NCBI GenBank assembly: GCA_029851415.1
Contig: CM056744.1
Location: forward strand, 101,775,338 to 101,839,337
Source of the DNA: Eretmocerus hayati
Taxonomy: Eukaryota; Arthropoda; Insecta; Hymenoptera; Aphelinidae
Length of the DNA stretch: 64,000 nt
Direction: 5' to 3'
Shown here: positions 48,368 through 58,299 of the stretch, one piece after another
Position numbering within the stretch: the stretch's first letter is position 1
How the letters are laid out: the number at the start of each line of letters is the position of its first letter
Translations under genes and position numbers: made by a program
The notes under the pieces: model-generated
Seen by the model: only the letters and a program-made list of their open reading frames with translations
Databases searched by the model: none
Told to the model about the DNA's origin: nothing

Positions 48368-49101
48368 TGTTACGGGGATTCGTAACGTGGGTTCTTTTAT
48401 ACTGCACCTGGGGAGTCCTGACTCGACAGGTAGGTAGGTGGAAATTCGGAGGAGTAATAATTACCAAGGGAATCCCTAGAGCTGCGTTTAATGGTCCGAA
48501 AGTACAATGAGAGAGAGACTTTACAAAATACTGGGGTTGATTCTACTTGAGTGGAGTCCGTCAAGGGCTGAGGTACTCGACTCGGAATGGCGTTAATGAG
48601 CGACGAGGTCAGATCGGTAGGTGAGTTCGTACTGAGAACTAGAAGCCCGGCGCGTGATTCTAAGGTCAAACGTACGAGACGGGAGCTCGCGGTGTACTGC
48701 GGTTCTAAGGGCTCGAAACGTACTCGACGGAGTCTCGCGGTAAACTGCGAATCTAAGCCCCTTGCCAGAGCTTTTGGAGCTCTATTTATACTCTCTCAGA
48801 CCCCGCGTTCCTCCTTCATTCGTGGCTAGGAGAAATGCAGGTGAGGCGCGGCAACGTTTTGTCCTTGCACCCCTCGTCTAGACTCGCGGGCGCTACTCGC
48901 GGTTTCTCGAAGCTTCTCCTAGCTTCTCGAAGTCTCCGCTTCTCTGTATGCCTATACATCAAGATACATAGTATATCTATAGCTTACAATACAAGGTACA
49001 TCTATATGTTAGAATACCAGCTATGCCTATATGGTATACGCATATACTCCCATATGCGGAGTATATATAGAGCTAGTTGGGAACCGACTAGGTTCCTGAC
49101 A
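48368..49101 (-). repeat. 5' LTR of the gag-only retroelement
   Basis: 734 bp, 5' copy with respect to transcription. Same TATA box (- strand, about 48780-48794). The only difference I see from the other copy is position 48491 (A instead of T), which turns the polyadenylation hexamer AATAAA into ATTAAA on the transcribed strand. Confidence 0.9.
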
Positions 49102-49961
49102 CTCGCGTTTTTGTCTTTTCTATTTTTCCTCGCAGTTTGGAAGCCGAGTATTACGTAACGTGGCTTCTCTAATTGATTGGACGTTTTCACAGTCCACGCG
49201 TGTTTTGACGTGGTCGGAAGAGAAGGATACTCGAAGAGTTCCCAGGATCGAAAACTTATTAACATCGGCTTGCTTCTCTGCAGTTGATTGAGCATTTTAA
49301 TTTTAAGTTGGTCAGATGGTGTCACGTAAGGCACGAGCCATTCTATTTTAATCAAGTCAACCCGCCACTGATCCCACGTCACCACTGCCGGCGTTCCGAC
49401 GTTATAAGATGTCGATAACACAGCATTGACATCAGTATTGGATCTTTGGAGGATCAATTCATGTTTGGCATTAACGATGACCTTCCGATAGTCTTCCGCG
49501 AAACCTAGAACCGTGTTCAGAGGGATGCATACATCGAAACGACCTTATTCATCAATGATGCTTTGAGTTTCCTCGATATCTAACCATCCAGCATTCTCCA
49601 TATGTCGTCGAGGATTGAAGGATATCCATCCCTTCATCAAAGTTATGATACCAACATTCCTACAACGATCAACCTCTATTCCGTTGATTTCGTATCGAAT
49701 ACCGGTAAAGAGATGGCATGGAGCATTGCTCACGAACTTGGTATGCGATGCTGCAGTATTAGACGTCACTATTAATTGACCCCTCATATGAAGTGAGCTT
49801 CGAGAAGGCAACACACAAAGATCTTGATGTTGAATTGATATGCGAATTTCATCATTATTGCCATAGTTTGCTCCTGTGTAAGGCTGATGAGCGTGAATTT
49901 CATAGTGAGCAATATCATCGTCGAAAACGACGGGTGATTGAATGTCTAGGATGTCTTCCAT
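49102..49961 (-). pseudogene. Polinton major capsid protein, N-terminal part, broken
   Basis: N-terminal and middle part of the double jelly-roll major capsid protein, starting at ATG 49961. Landmarks: 'NNDEIRISIQHQDLCVLP' and 'IRYEINGIEVDRCRNVG' near residues 35-105, conserved in Polinton capsid proteins. An in-frame TAA interrupts at 49545-49547; the same frame is then open to the retroelement insertion at 49101/49102. The gene would form the pseudo-hexagonal shell of the virion. The nonsense codon and the 14.4 kb insertion make this copy non-functional. Confidence 0.82.
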
Positions 49962-50077
49962 TTTTCTTGAAACAACAGATAAAAACGCACGTTAATTTCC
50001 ACCAGACTCTACGCGGAAACCGTGGCTTTTTAGGAATTGTACGTTCTGCCGTGTTAGCGCTTTGAGTGCACGACGAC

Positions 50078-50115
50078 GACTGATCGGTAAGTGCCATGAT
50101 GTCCTGCTTTTAAAG
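50078..50115 (-). promoter_or_regulatory. Putative core promoter of the major capsid gene
   Basis: On the - strand a TATA-like TTTAAAA starts at 50114 and an initiator TCAGTC lies at 50083-50078 with its A at 50081, 33 bases away. The capsid ATG follows 120 bases later. The same TATA/TCAKTY pair recurs at other genes of this element. Confidence 0.5.
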
Positions 50116-50139
50116 CCCCGACCGTAGTAAGCGTACCCA

Positions 50140-50443
50140 TCACTGAAGTGCTCTAATGTGGAGTCTTATCGTGATTTCTTCTCCTTGAAAGTCGACTAAT
50201 TCTCCGTCTTGATCAATTACTACAATCTGGATATAAGTTATTTCTGTTCTGGGGATTAATGGTAAGTAGATCCTCTGAGTAGGAACCTCGATAATTTTGT
50301 AGCCTGGGGGTACTGCCGGAAAGAACTGGTGAAGAGTGTGAACTTTCTGACTGTTCAGATAGCTACCAGTGATGATACTGCACTCAATTCTCAATGAGTT
50401 TATTTTAAGAATCCGTATTGGTAAATTAGAAATATGTTCCTTA
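50140..50443 (-). pseudogene. Polinton penton-like minor capsid protein, C-terminal part
   Basis: C-terminal part of the single jelly-roll penton protein, landmarks 'HTLHQFFPAVPPGYKI' and 'DGELVDFQGEEITIRLH', which are typical of Polinton penton proteins. It is separated from the N-terminal part (58691-59073) by the TRIM and its nested elements. The reading frame is open through the CTTA insertion site. The stop is at 50140-50142, 179 bp upstream of the major capsid start. Confidence 0.78.
50440..50443. other. Target-site duplication CTTA, left copy
   Basis: CTTA precedes the TRIM terminus TGTTATG here and follows its other terminus GTAACA at 58687-58690. Confidence 0.8.
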
Positions 50444-50483
50444 TGTTATGATTTTATTCTTCTTCATGCACTGAATAAAAAGT

Positions 50484-50559
50484 GCGGCGGCCGGGAAACG
50501 ATCCGGCGACCTCTTGATCAAGAGTCTGACACGCTGTTGACTGAGCTAGTCCGGCCGCA
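50484..50559 (-). ncRNA. tRNA-like Pol III unit in TRIM LTR1
   Basis: Read on the - strand: complementary ends (TGCGGC with GCCGCA), an A-box-like TAGCTCAGTCAACAG, a CTCTTGATCAAG segment similar to the anticodon arm of Lys(CTT) tRNA, and a T-arm (GCCGG, loop, CCGGC) with the B-box-like GGATCGTTTCC. A TTTTT terminator follows directly at 50481-50477. The anticodon arm does not fold as in a true tRNA. It is best read as a tRNA-Lys-derived promoter unit embedded in the LTR. Confidence 0.55.
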
Positions 50560-50564
50560 CCAAG

Positions 50565-50569
50565 CGGCG
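50565..50569. other. Target-site duplication CGGCG, left copy
   Basis: CGGCG lies immediately left of the Transib terminus CACTATGG, and again immediately right of the other terminus at 58238-58242. The uninterrupted LTR2 has a single CGGCG at the equivalent place. GC-rich 5-bp duplications are characteristic of Transib. Confidence 0.88.
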
Positions 50570-51460
50570 CACTATGGCAATCCGATTCGGGGTGCGTATG
50601 TAATTGGGTAGCTTGAGAATGGTTGATCGAATCGTGATCGGACTTTTTGCACACTATTTAGCAAGAAGTCCTTCATACGATATAACCTTCATCCCTAGCT
50701 TGATGTGAAAATTTTCGGCGATATCGCTCAAGATATGTTCAAAAATGGGGCATGGGCCGATTCGTTTATGGTGAAAGTGAGCGAAAAAAGTCTGGCAAAG
50801 TGCCTTAGAATTACTCGATCACGATGAAATTTTTTTTATAAGATCTTTATAGTGTCCATAATATGAAAAGCAAAAGAAAAATTCATATTTGTTATTAATT
50901 TTCAAGTAATAAATAAAAATTGAAAATTTAAAGCTAGAAAAATCTGATTTGGACGAAAAAATTGGAAAAAATTCACAGATTTCGGGAAAAATTTCATTAT
51001 CAACTTTTGGTGAGAATTAAGATCGCTACAGGAAGATAAAGATAGGACGATAAATGAATAAGCATTCGTAAACCGCATCGTAAACGCCACAATAGCCTGC
51101 CACAATAGCCTGCGGTCCCTTTGGGATAAACCGCGGGGCCCGTGTACCTGGACCCTCTCGACGGGAGGTATATCATCTGCATGTATCGACTATATACACG
51201 TATATAGTATACATAGTTGTGTAGTACACCTCTGTGTACTAGATACCTTTATACAGACCTACAACTTACGCACTCTCGTCCTCAAATATTGAGAGTGAAT
51301 TAGGCCAGGCATGTGTATATCTATTGCTAATATATATATATATATATATATATATAGCTATATAACATAATATAGCTATATAATATATATATATATATAT
51401 ATAGCTATTGGTGCAAATTCTCAGGAGCCCAGGTGAGATGGATTGCAAATTTTTTGTTTG
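50570..51460. repeat. Transib left inverted arm
   Basis: Reverse complement of 57370-58237 with few differences. It contains a palindrome-rich (TA)n stretch at 51330-51410. Similarity ends near TTTGTTTGT (51452-51460). Confidence 0.85.
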
Positions 51461-51486
51461 TAAAATTATTTGCATGTGAGTAGGTT

Positions 51487-51494
51487 CGTTTTGT
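51487..51494. other. Target-site duplication CGTTTTGT, left copy
   Basis: CGTTTTGT stands left of CGAGGGGAAATCC and again right of GGATTTCCCCTCG at 55928-55935. Eight bases is the duplication length of hAT elements. Confidence 0.82.
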
Positions 51495-52042
51495 CGAGGG
51501 GAAATCCTGTACCCCGCTCAGCCACTACTTTTTCCTGCTCGTTGCTACTCGCCACTACTCGCCACTACTCGCTGCTACTCGCTCCACTACTCACGTTTGA
51601 TAATCGCCGGGCGGCCAGCCGCGTGATCAGCCGCGCCGAAGCGCGTCGAGCAGCGAGTAGCGCGTGAGTAGTGGCGAGCAGTGGTGAGCAGGAATAAGTA
51701 GAGGCGAGCAGGCGTTTTCCCACTACTCGCTCGCGGTCGATCCATTCTGCCCCGGTCGAACTTGTTCTCTCATTAATTTGTCATTTATCTAAGATGATGA
51801 CCTAATATTTTTCAAGTAATTGATATGAGAGCACTGAGAAGGTGAGAAGAACATCGCAGGTAATCAGTATTGTCGATAAACCAACTCGTAAAGCACTGAT
51901 AAGGCTTTGTATAGCTCAGGCCCCTTGTGGGGGGCCGATGAACATGTGGAGTCTTTGGTCTTTCTTCTTGATAGAGAGCTTGGCGCAGAGGAAACATCTC
52001 TGCCTGGCATGCTCGAGTTCGCGGGTTCGCACCCGGGTGAAA

Positions 52043-52077
<35 letters not shown>

Positions 52078-52167
52078 CATTTTTTTGGGGATGAAAATTA
52101 TTTATGGAATCGTAGTGGTGAAGTTCGTGCCTAAGGAATATTTTCCGATGCGTAAGTGACTAGCATC
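51495..52167. repeat. Left arm of the foldback element
   Basis: Inverted partner of 55279-55927. Outer third: repeats of CTACTCGC/CACTACTCG and a GCCGCGTGATCAGCCGCGCC block. Inner part: tRNA-like segment and T-tract of about 32 T's. Confidence 0.8.
51972..52076 (+). other. tRNA-like (SINE-like) segment followed by a long T-tract
   Basis: GAGAGCTTGGCGCAGAGG contains an A-box match (TGGCGCAGAGG) and, about 50 bases on, CGGGTTCGCACCCGGG is a T-arm with a B-box core. An uninterrupted T-run starts at 52045 and would terminate Pol III. A second, inverted copy with an A-run lies at 55376-55464. It could be a tRNA-derived promoter captured within the arms. Confidence 0.45.
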
Positions 52168-55100
52168 TCCAAAAGTCTTTTTAATCGATAGCCAGTGTAA
52201 TTTCCTTCAAAATGACTACTTCAAAAAGCTCGTCAAAAAGTCGACTAAAAAGTGTGTAACACTGCTGAGAACGACTCTCGACTCTCGGGTCGGTTTTTTG
52301 AGTCTAATGAGAAATGTTGGAGGCTGGGGACAAAACTGACCACGGATGCAGTTTCTACGTCGATAAATACATTAAAAATACATGTTCTCGTTTTTTAAAC
52401 AGTCCGATTCAAAAATCGCATTTTTCAGGCCTATTGAAGGAGGCATGAATTCACGGATTTGGTACCTTGGATTTTTCAAATTTTTGGACCACCTGTATCT
52501 CGGGTTCTACTGCGTCGAATCGACTTTCTCAAGTGGTCATTTTGAATGGAATTACACTGACTATCGATTGAAAATACTTTTAAGAGATGCAGAGTGACAC
52601 GCATACGCAGGAGATGCAAATTACTGAATTAAAATTTGTTTTAAAAATGATTTTTCGCATTTTTGACTTCTTCCCACCACGGAAAATAACACTTTCCAAA
52701 ACGGATTTCGATTGTAAAATGACCCGGCAAACACGATGAGATGGTTTTCTATCGTCCTAGTTGCAGATAAATGGGTTAAAAATCAATTTTTATTCTTTCT
52801 GAATTTTTTTCGGGGTCTTGATAAACAATTACGGATCCGCAAATATTTTTTTGTTGATTGTCATAGTTTCAAAAATATGTCAAAAAAAATTCAGATTGAT
52901 CCATTGAAATGCGTTAGAATGCGATTGAATAAAAGCAACATCAATTTCTAGCGAATTTTAGATAGTTTTTAGGGTACCCTAAAAAATGAGGACGACCTTG
53001 GAACCTTAAAAACCTTTTTCTCCACTCACTTTGGTATCAAAAACTGGGGAAAATCACTCCGGGCGCCATACCTACCGAGCATTTCTCGATAGAGACTTGG
53101 TGACTTGAGCTTGCAAAACAGGCCATAAAAACCAACTGAACGTCGGATTGGACCAATACTGTACTACTAGACCGACAGCTATTTTCGAAGGACATCAAAT
53201 TTTCTTACCTGTATCTGTATCGGAACTAATCAAGGATTTGATGATAAAACATTAATATTTCTTCATCTGTACACGGACGGCTCCCGACCAGAACGGTATA
53301 AGTCCATTTTGGTGAAAATTGAGTTTACGACGGGAAATGATAGGGAATAGATGCGAAAACATGTATATGTAACTCCGGGAGTGAAAATTCATTCTGAGCC
53401 GTCACAAGCACCATGACAATTTTTGTTGGGAAAAAAGTTTCGACTTATTTTGGGGACCAGAACGGTATAGGTCCATGCCCGAGCATCGAAACACGACTCT
53501 CGCACCTTCTATCCTCAATTATTGAACTTCTCTAGGCTTTGTAAGGTAATAGTAGACCCCAAAAACTAGGATATTGATGCCCTGTGTATTGTGGAGGTCG
53601 CTGCATCGAGTCGACATCGAAGTTCATCGCTGCTTTGTTCACGCTTTGACATTATGGACAAGGCTCATCTACACCAAAAATCGCCTCGAAAATCACAGAA
53701 TAGCATTCTGTGGGAGTTTGTTTAAACATCGTGACTTTGCTGAGGGCTCTAAATTGAACTTCTGCTTACATCGTCTGGAATGAGACAAGATTTACAGGGT
53801 CAATCGAAGAATTTCAGTCGATAGAGCGATCGATGTTGAACTTGCTTTGGTTCTCGTTTATAATCATTTCTGCAGAGATAATTTCTTCTCAAAGGACCGA
53901 ATAATTGCATCTAAGATGCAGACAATTTCGATAATCTACACGCAATGTTTCTTGTGGTAAGAGCAATGTGGATGACGAAAAGTACCTAGCCTCATTATGT
54001 AATAGACATATTTCATTTACAATCATTTCCCAGAAATCGTTTTGAATATTATCAACGTGCACTCTTATTATTAGTAATCGTTTAAGTGTCCGAATACGAT
54101 TCTTTTGGTAGTTACAAGTGAATCTCATTATACTCGATATTGTTGTGGAAATACTATACTCCTCGAATAGAGCCACCTGCATTCAGTTTGAATCACTTAA
54201 TGCTTTTCATCAATATTAGTTGTTTCAGACTGCTTAATCGAATAAAGTCCGATTGGTCATTCAAACTCCACATTTTGAGATAAAAGTATTTTGATTCTGA
54301 TCTTTTCAGTGTAAACTCTCTCCAGGTGAATCTCCAAGTAGAAGTTCTATCCTTCAAAACTTCCCAAACACTATATTAGAGTGTAAACCAGGCTAATTGA
54401 GTGAATGCCACTCGACTGAATCCCTAGAATACGCACACGTGGACTGCAATTTCAAAATGTCATCGATTACGGTCGTAGTACTCCAAATGTAACATTTTTG
54501 GTGAGATCCGTCGATGTAAACCGATTATGTTTCATGAACACTAGCAAATATCTTCACCAACCCCTAGACAGCTCCCAGTTAACAATTTCAGAAAAAAACA
54601 TGGATTCATACCGTTCTGGCCCCCAGAATTTTTCAACTTTTTTTTACGCAAAAAACGGTATGAGTCCACAGTGTTTCGACGTTTTTTGATGCAAAAAGGT
54701 TCAAATCGACAATTTTTTAATGTTTTACGACCTAAGAGGGTAAAAGCCGACTAGTTTCCTTACTTTCCCCGGTCCAGAACGGTATAAGTCCGCTTCAGGA
54801 AAAATGATGGACTTATACCGTTCTGGTCCGGAAAAAAAGTCGAGAAAAGTTGGGGACCAGAATGGTATAAGTCCATTCTTATTGCAGAATTACGTGTAAA
54901 AAGTGTAATTAATTAAAAATCATTACGGCCCAAGGAAAAGAAATCGTAAAAACACACTCATCACACGATAGATTAAGCATGATTACTAAAAATGATGATC
55001 CGAATTTCCTATAGCTAAAAACCTTTGAAGCTCATTTGCCAGAAATGCCAAAAATTGACATATACCGTTCTGGTCGGGAGCCAAATTCAAGTCTAGGAGT

Positions 55101-55278
55101 TGATTTAAAAAAAGATTGTTCTATGTCCTACGTTGGTCCTATACTTGAGAAAAAAATGTCCCATATATTCCCTAGAATTTCTGCAAAAGTGAGTCCGAAC
55201 CCTGTTACGTAATTATTGCACGCCCTTTATATATCTAAATCGTTCTTTATCCTACTTTCTGCAATCAATGAGCGCAAT
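52168..55278. other. Unpaired centre of the foldback element
   Basis: 3.1 kb without recognisable coding sequence. Its second half carries the 20-bp motif array described separately; elsewhere AT-rich sequence with no further structure that I can support. Confidence 0.5.
53286..55078. repeat. Dispersed 20-bp motif GACCAGAACGGTATAAGTCC, both orientations
   Basis: Eight copies, exact or nearly so: forward at about 53286, 53455, 54653 (partial), 54772 and 54855; reverse at about 54607 (partial), 54811 and 55058. The first and last copies are preceded by GGCTCCC and form an inverted pair of 26 bp with one mismatch (53279-53304 and 55058-55083). No target duplication flanks that pair. Confidence 0.7.
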
Positions 55279-55927
55279 ACTAGTCATTTACGCATCGGAA
55301 AATATTCCTTAGGCACGAACTTCACCACTACGATTCCATAAATAATTTTCATCCCCAAAAAAATGAAAAAAAAAAAAAAAAAAAAAAAAGATTTCACCCG
55401 GGTGCGAACCCGCGAACTCGAGCATGCCAGGCAGAGATGTTTCCTCTGCGCCAAGCTCTCTATCAAGAAGAAAGACCAAAGACTTCACATGTTCATCGGC
55501 CCCCCACAAGGGGCCTGAGCTATACAAAGCCTTATCAGTGCTTTATCGACAATACTGATTACCTGCGATGTTCTTCTCACCTTCTCAGTGCTCTCATATC
55601 AATTACTTGAAAAATATTAGGTCATCATCTTAGATAAATGACAAATTAATGAGAGAACAAATTCGACCGGGGCAGAATGGATCGACCGCGAGCGAGTAGT
55701 GGGAAAACGCCTGCTCGCCTCTACTTATTCCTGCTCACCACTGCTCGCCACTACTCACGCGCTACTCGCTGCTCGACGCGCTTCGGCGCGGCTGATCACG
55801 CGGCTGGCCGCCCGGCGATTATCAAACGTGAGTAGTGGAGCGAGTAGCAGCGAGTAGTGGCGAGTAGTGGCGAGTAGCAACGAGCAGGAAAAAGTAGTGG
55901 CTGAGCGGGGTACAGGATTTCCCCTCG
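55279..55927. repeat. Right arm of the foldback element
   Basis: Reverse complement of 51495-52167; the homopolymer is shorter here, an A-tract of about 19 (55371-55389) against about 32 T's on the left. Confidence 0.8.
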
Positions 55928-56047
55928 CGTTTTGTTCTCATTCTAAAACGCATATGAATCAATCATAATTTCTCAAATATTACATTGCATATCTATGGCT
56001 AGGATATATATATATTCATTCTATTGTGTATATATATATACACAATT

Positions 56048-57132
56048 GCATTGCTGCATGCGGAGATCAAAGCATTCGAACATTGCCTGCATTTAGCATA
56101 CAAAAAAAAGATGGGAGAAAGATACCACCAATGGAACAATACAAAGAAAGTGAAAGGTTGGTAATAATGATGTAAAATATTCCCATAACTTTGTTGAGTG
56201 CGTATCTGATTTCTATTCAGTTGATGAGTGGAATGATGGGATTTGATTTTCTAAGTGAAACGTTCCTATTTTCATTTTTTGATGTACCTATGAGATGCCA
56301 CATCCTTTTCAGATGGAGTAGATCGTCGAAAAATGAGGATGCGAAATAGAGTGAAAAAATATTTTGGTATAAGGCCGGATCAAGTCGTTCAAGGCCATGG
56401 TACTTCGAACACTGGAAATTTAGCTCGCAGATGTTTTGCAGAGCCAAGGAAATTTGCACAAGTCTTGAGGCTTGATGAGAATTTTGTACAGGATTTAGCC
56501 AATGTGCTAATACTATTCAAATCAAAAAGAAAAGTGGATTACGGCTTGCTGCATACCTATTGCATGAAAGTATATTGGCAACATTATGCACTATACCCCT
56601 GGGCTCAGCTCAACGTCAGTCTTCACAAGATCCTTATGCACGGATGTGAAATATCGAGAAGATTACCACTGCCCGTCTGTTACTTCTCTGAGGATAGTCA
56701 AGAAGCTTGGCACAAATTTTATAGAGGAAATATGACTCGACATGCTCGGCAATCGAGCAAAGAATCGCAAATTCTAGATGTGTATCGTCGAGGAACCGAG
56801 GAGAGTGACCCATTGATCTCCAATATTCTGCTGCAAGAGCGATCAAAGTTGTTAGAGAAAAAAAAATTCCCGGTGCACCTCAAAAAGTATTTATTAGAAA
56901 GGTGCGCTTTCGTGATTACTCTTTATATATTACTGATGATTGATCATCACTTGCCTAACTTAGTGACTTATATTTCAGCACCACCGATACTCATGGAGAC
57001 GAAGATTCCAATGAAGGGAGCTCAGACGAAGAAACGCACGATACCAACCACAGTCCGAATCGTATCGGTATCGAAACAATCAGCAGCACTGATGATACCG
57101 AGAATGATTTGATAGATGAGTCGGATATATGA
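56048..57132 (+). pseudogene. Transib transposase (RAG1-like), C-terminal exons, N-terminus missing
   Basis: Three coding blocks resembling the C-terminal catalytic half of Transib transposases and of RAG1: 56048-56156 ('HAEIKAFEHCLHLAYK'), 56313-56901, and 56979-57132. Block 2 has the family landmarks 'TGNLARRCF', 'YALYPWAQLNVSLHKILMHG' and 'SEDSQEAWHKFYR', which correspond to the conserved region around the last catalytic acidic residue. A 77-bp intron (GTGCGC...TTTCAG) joins block 2 to an acidic Ser/Asp/Glu-rich tail ending at TGA 57130-57132. The first splice site (G|GTTGGT) is weak. The upstream half, with the first two catalytic Asp residues, is absent, so this copy cannot make a whole transposase. 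The frame from 56902 to 57112 is intron read-through. Confidence 0.8.
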
Positions 57133-57369
57133 ATAATTTCGATATTAGTACTCACAACAATCGTAAGCTAGTCAGAAAGAGCTATACATGTTTGATATGC
57201 GTTTTTATTACTTTGATAATCAATTGCACTTTACTTAATGACTGAAATGAATTGATGAATGTATTTTACTTCGATTACAGACACGCCATATTACTGCTCG
57301 ATTATTTCGTTGATGTATATATATGTATGTATAAATGTTCAAATTTTTGCCATCACAGCGAATGGTTTA

Positions 57370-58237
57370 ACAAACAAATAATGTGCAATCCATCTCACCT
57401 GGGCTCCTGAGAATTTGCGCCAATAGCTATATATATATATATTATATAGCTATATTATGTTATATAGCTATATATATTAGCAATAGATATACACATGCCT
57501 GGCCTAATTCACTCTCAATATTTGAGGACGAGAGTGCGTAAGTTGTAGGTCTGTATAAAGGTATCTAGTACACAGAGGTGTACTACACAACTATGTATAC
57601 TATATACGTGTATATAGTCGATACATGCAGATGATATACCTCCCGTCGAGAGGGTCCAGGTACACGGGCCCCGCGGTTTATCCCAAAGGGACCGCAGGCT
57701 ATTGTGGCAAGCTATTGTGGCGTTTACGATGCGGTTTACGAATGCTTATTCATTTATCGTCCTATCTTTATCTTCCTGTAGCGATCTTAATTCTCACCAA
57801 AAGTTGATAATGAAATTTTTCCCGAAATCTGTGAATTTTTTCCAATTTTTTCGTCCAAATCAGATTTTTCTAGCTTTAAATTTTCAATTTTTATTTATTA
57901 CTTGAAAATCAATAACAAATATGAATTTTTCTTTTGCTTTTCATATTATGGACACTATAAAGATCTTATAAAAAAAATTTCATCGTGATCGAGTAATTCT
58001 AAGGCACTTTGCCAGACTTTTTTCGCTCACTTTCACCATAAACGAATCGGCCCATGCCCCATTTTTGAACATATCTTGAGCGATATCGCCGAAAATTTTC
58101 ACATCAAGCTAGGGATGAAGGTTATATCGTATGAAGGACTTCTTGCTAAATAGTGTGCAAAAAGTCCGATCACGATTCGATCAACCATTCTCAAGCTACC
58201 CAATTACATACGCACCCCGAATCGGATTGCCATAGTG
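57370..58237. repeat. Transib right inverted arm
   Basis: Begins about 240 bp after the transposase stop and runs to the CATAGTG terminus. Complement of 50570-51460. Confidence 0.85.
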
Positions 58238-58242
58238 CGGCG

Positions 58243-58299
58243 GTCCTTATATGCGATACACTTGAAGTGCGGGCGCCTGTGTAGCTTGCGCCCGTAACA
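58243..58299 (-). repeat. TRIM LTR1, inner 57 bp
   Basis: Continuation of LTR1 after the Transib; matches 58630-58686. It ends in GTAACA. Confidence 0.88.

Larger units (their letters stand above)
34692..49101 (-). mobile_element. Gag-only LTR retroelement, 14.4 kb, non-autonomous
   Basis: Two 734-bp direct LTRs (34692-35425 and 48368-49101) with TG...CA ends flank a 12.9 kb interior. A primer-binding site next to the right LTR and a TATA box on the - strand of each LTR show that it reads leftward. The only long frame is Gag (44797-47829). I see no protease, reverse transcriptase, RNase H, integrase or envelope: 35426-44796 is non-coding. By eye the LTRs differ at one base, so the insertion is recent. 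It resembles the TR-GAG/LARD class described in plants. The Gag looks Ty3/gypsy-like. Confidence 0.85.
50444..50569 (-). repeat. TRIM LTR1, outer 126 bp
   Basis: Matches 58504-58629 base for base by eye, then breaks off at CGGCG where the Transib begins. The remaining 57 bp lie at 58243-58299. Confidence 0.88.
51495..55927. mobile_element. Foldback-type element with 8-bp TSD (hAT-like), nested in the Transib
   Basis: 4433 bp. The outermost 34 bases are perfect inverted repeats beginning CGAGGGGAAATCCTGTACCC. The arms extend about 670 bp (51495-52167 and 55279-55927) and contain tandem CACTACTCGC-type repeats, a GC-rich palindromic block, a tRNA-like segment and a T/A homopolymer. The unpaired centre 52168-55278 has no frame longer than about 70 codons and no transposase. 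The 8-bp duplication suggests hAT, but other 8-bp superfamilies cannot be excluded. Confidence 0.75.
50570..58237 (+). mobile_element. Transib (RAG1-related) DNA transposon, rearranged
   Basis: Ends CACTATGGCAATCCG and its exact complement. CACTATG matches the CACWRTG terminal heptamer shared by Transib and the V(D)J recombination signal. The 5-bp CGGCG duplication also fits. The terminal inverted repeats are unusually long, about 870-890 bp (50570-51460 and 57370-58237), and include a (TA)n tract. The interior holds the 3' part of a Transib transposase gene, the N-terminal coding part being absent. A 4.4 kb hAT-like element is nested at 51495-55927; without it the Transib is about 3.2 kb. 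The long left arm seems to be an inverted copy of the right end that replaced the 5' half. Confidence 0.88.

Noticed and set aside
49915..50097. 60-codon frame between the penton and major capsid genes
   Set aside because: Its start lies upstream of the predicted capsid initiator (50081) and it overlaps the capsid start in another frame; no family resemblance.
50484..50559. A functional tRNA-Lys gene
   Set aside because: Anticodon arm does not pair correctly and the unit lies in both LTRs of a retroelement; called tRNA-like instead.
53279..55083. A fifth nested transposon bounded by GGCTCCCGACCAGAAC ends
   Set aside because: The inverted pair is good, but flanks (ACGGAC and AAATTC) show no duplication, and the same motif recurs inside; kept as a motif array only.
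56902..57112. C-terminal extension of the Transib frame
   Set aside because: The splice pair at 56902/56978 gives an acidic tail typical of the family, whereas the read-through is intron-derived.
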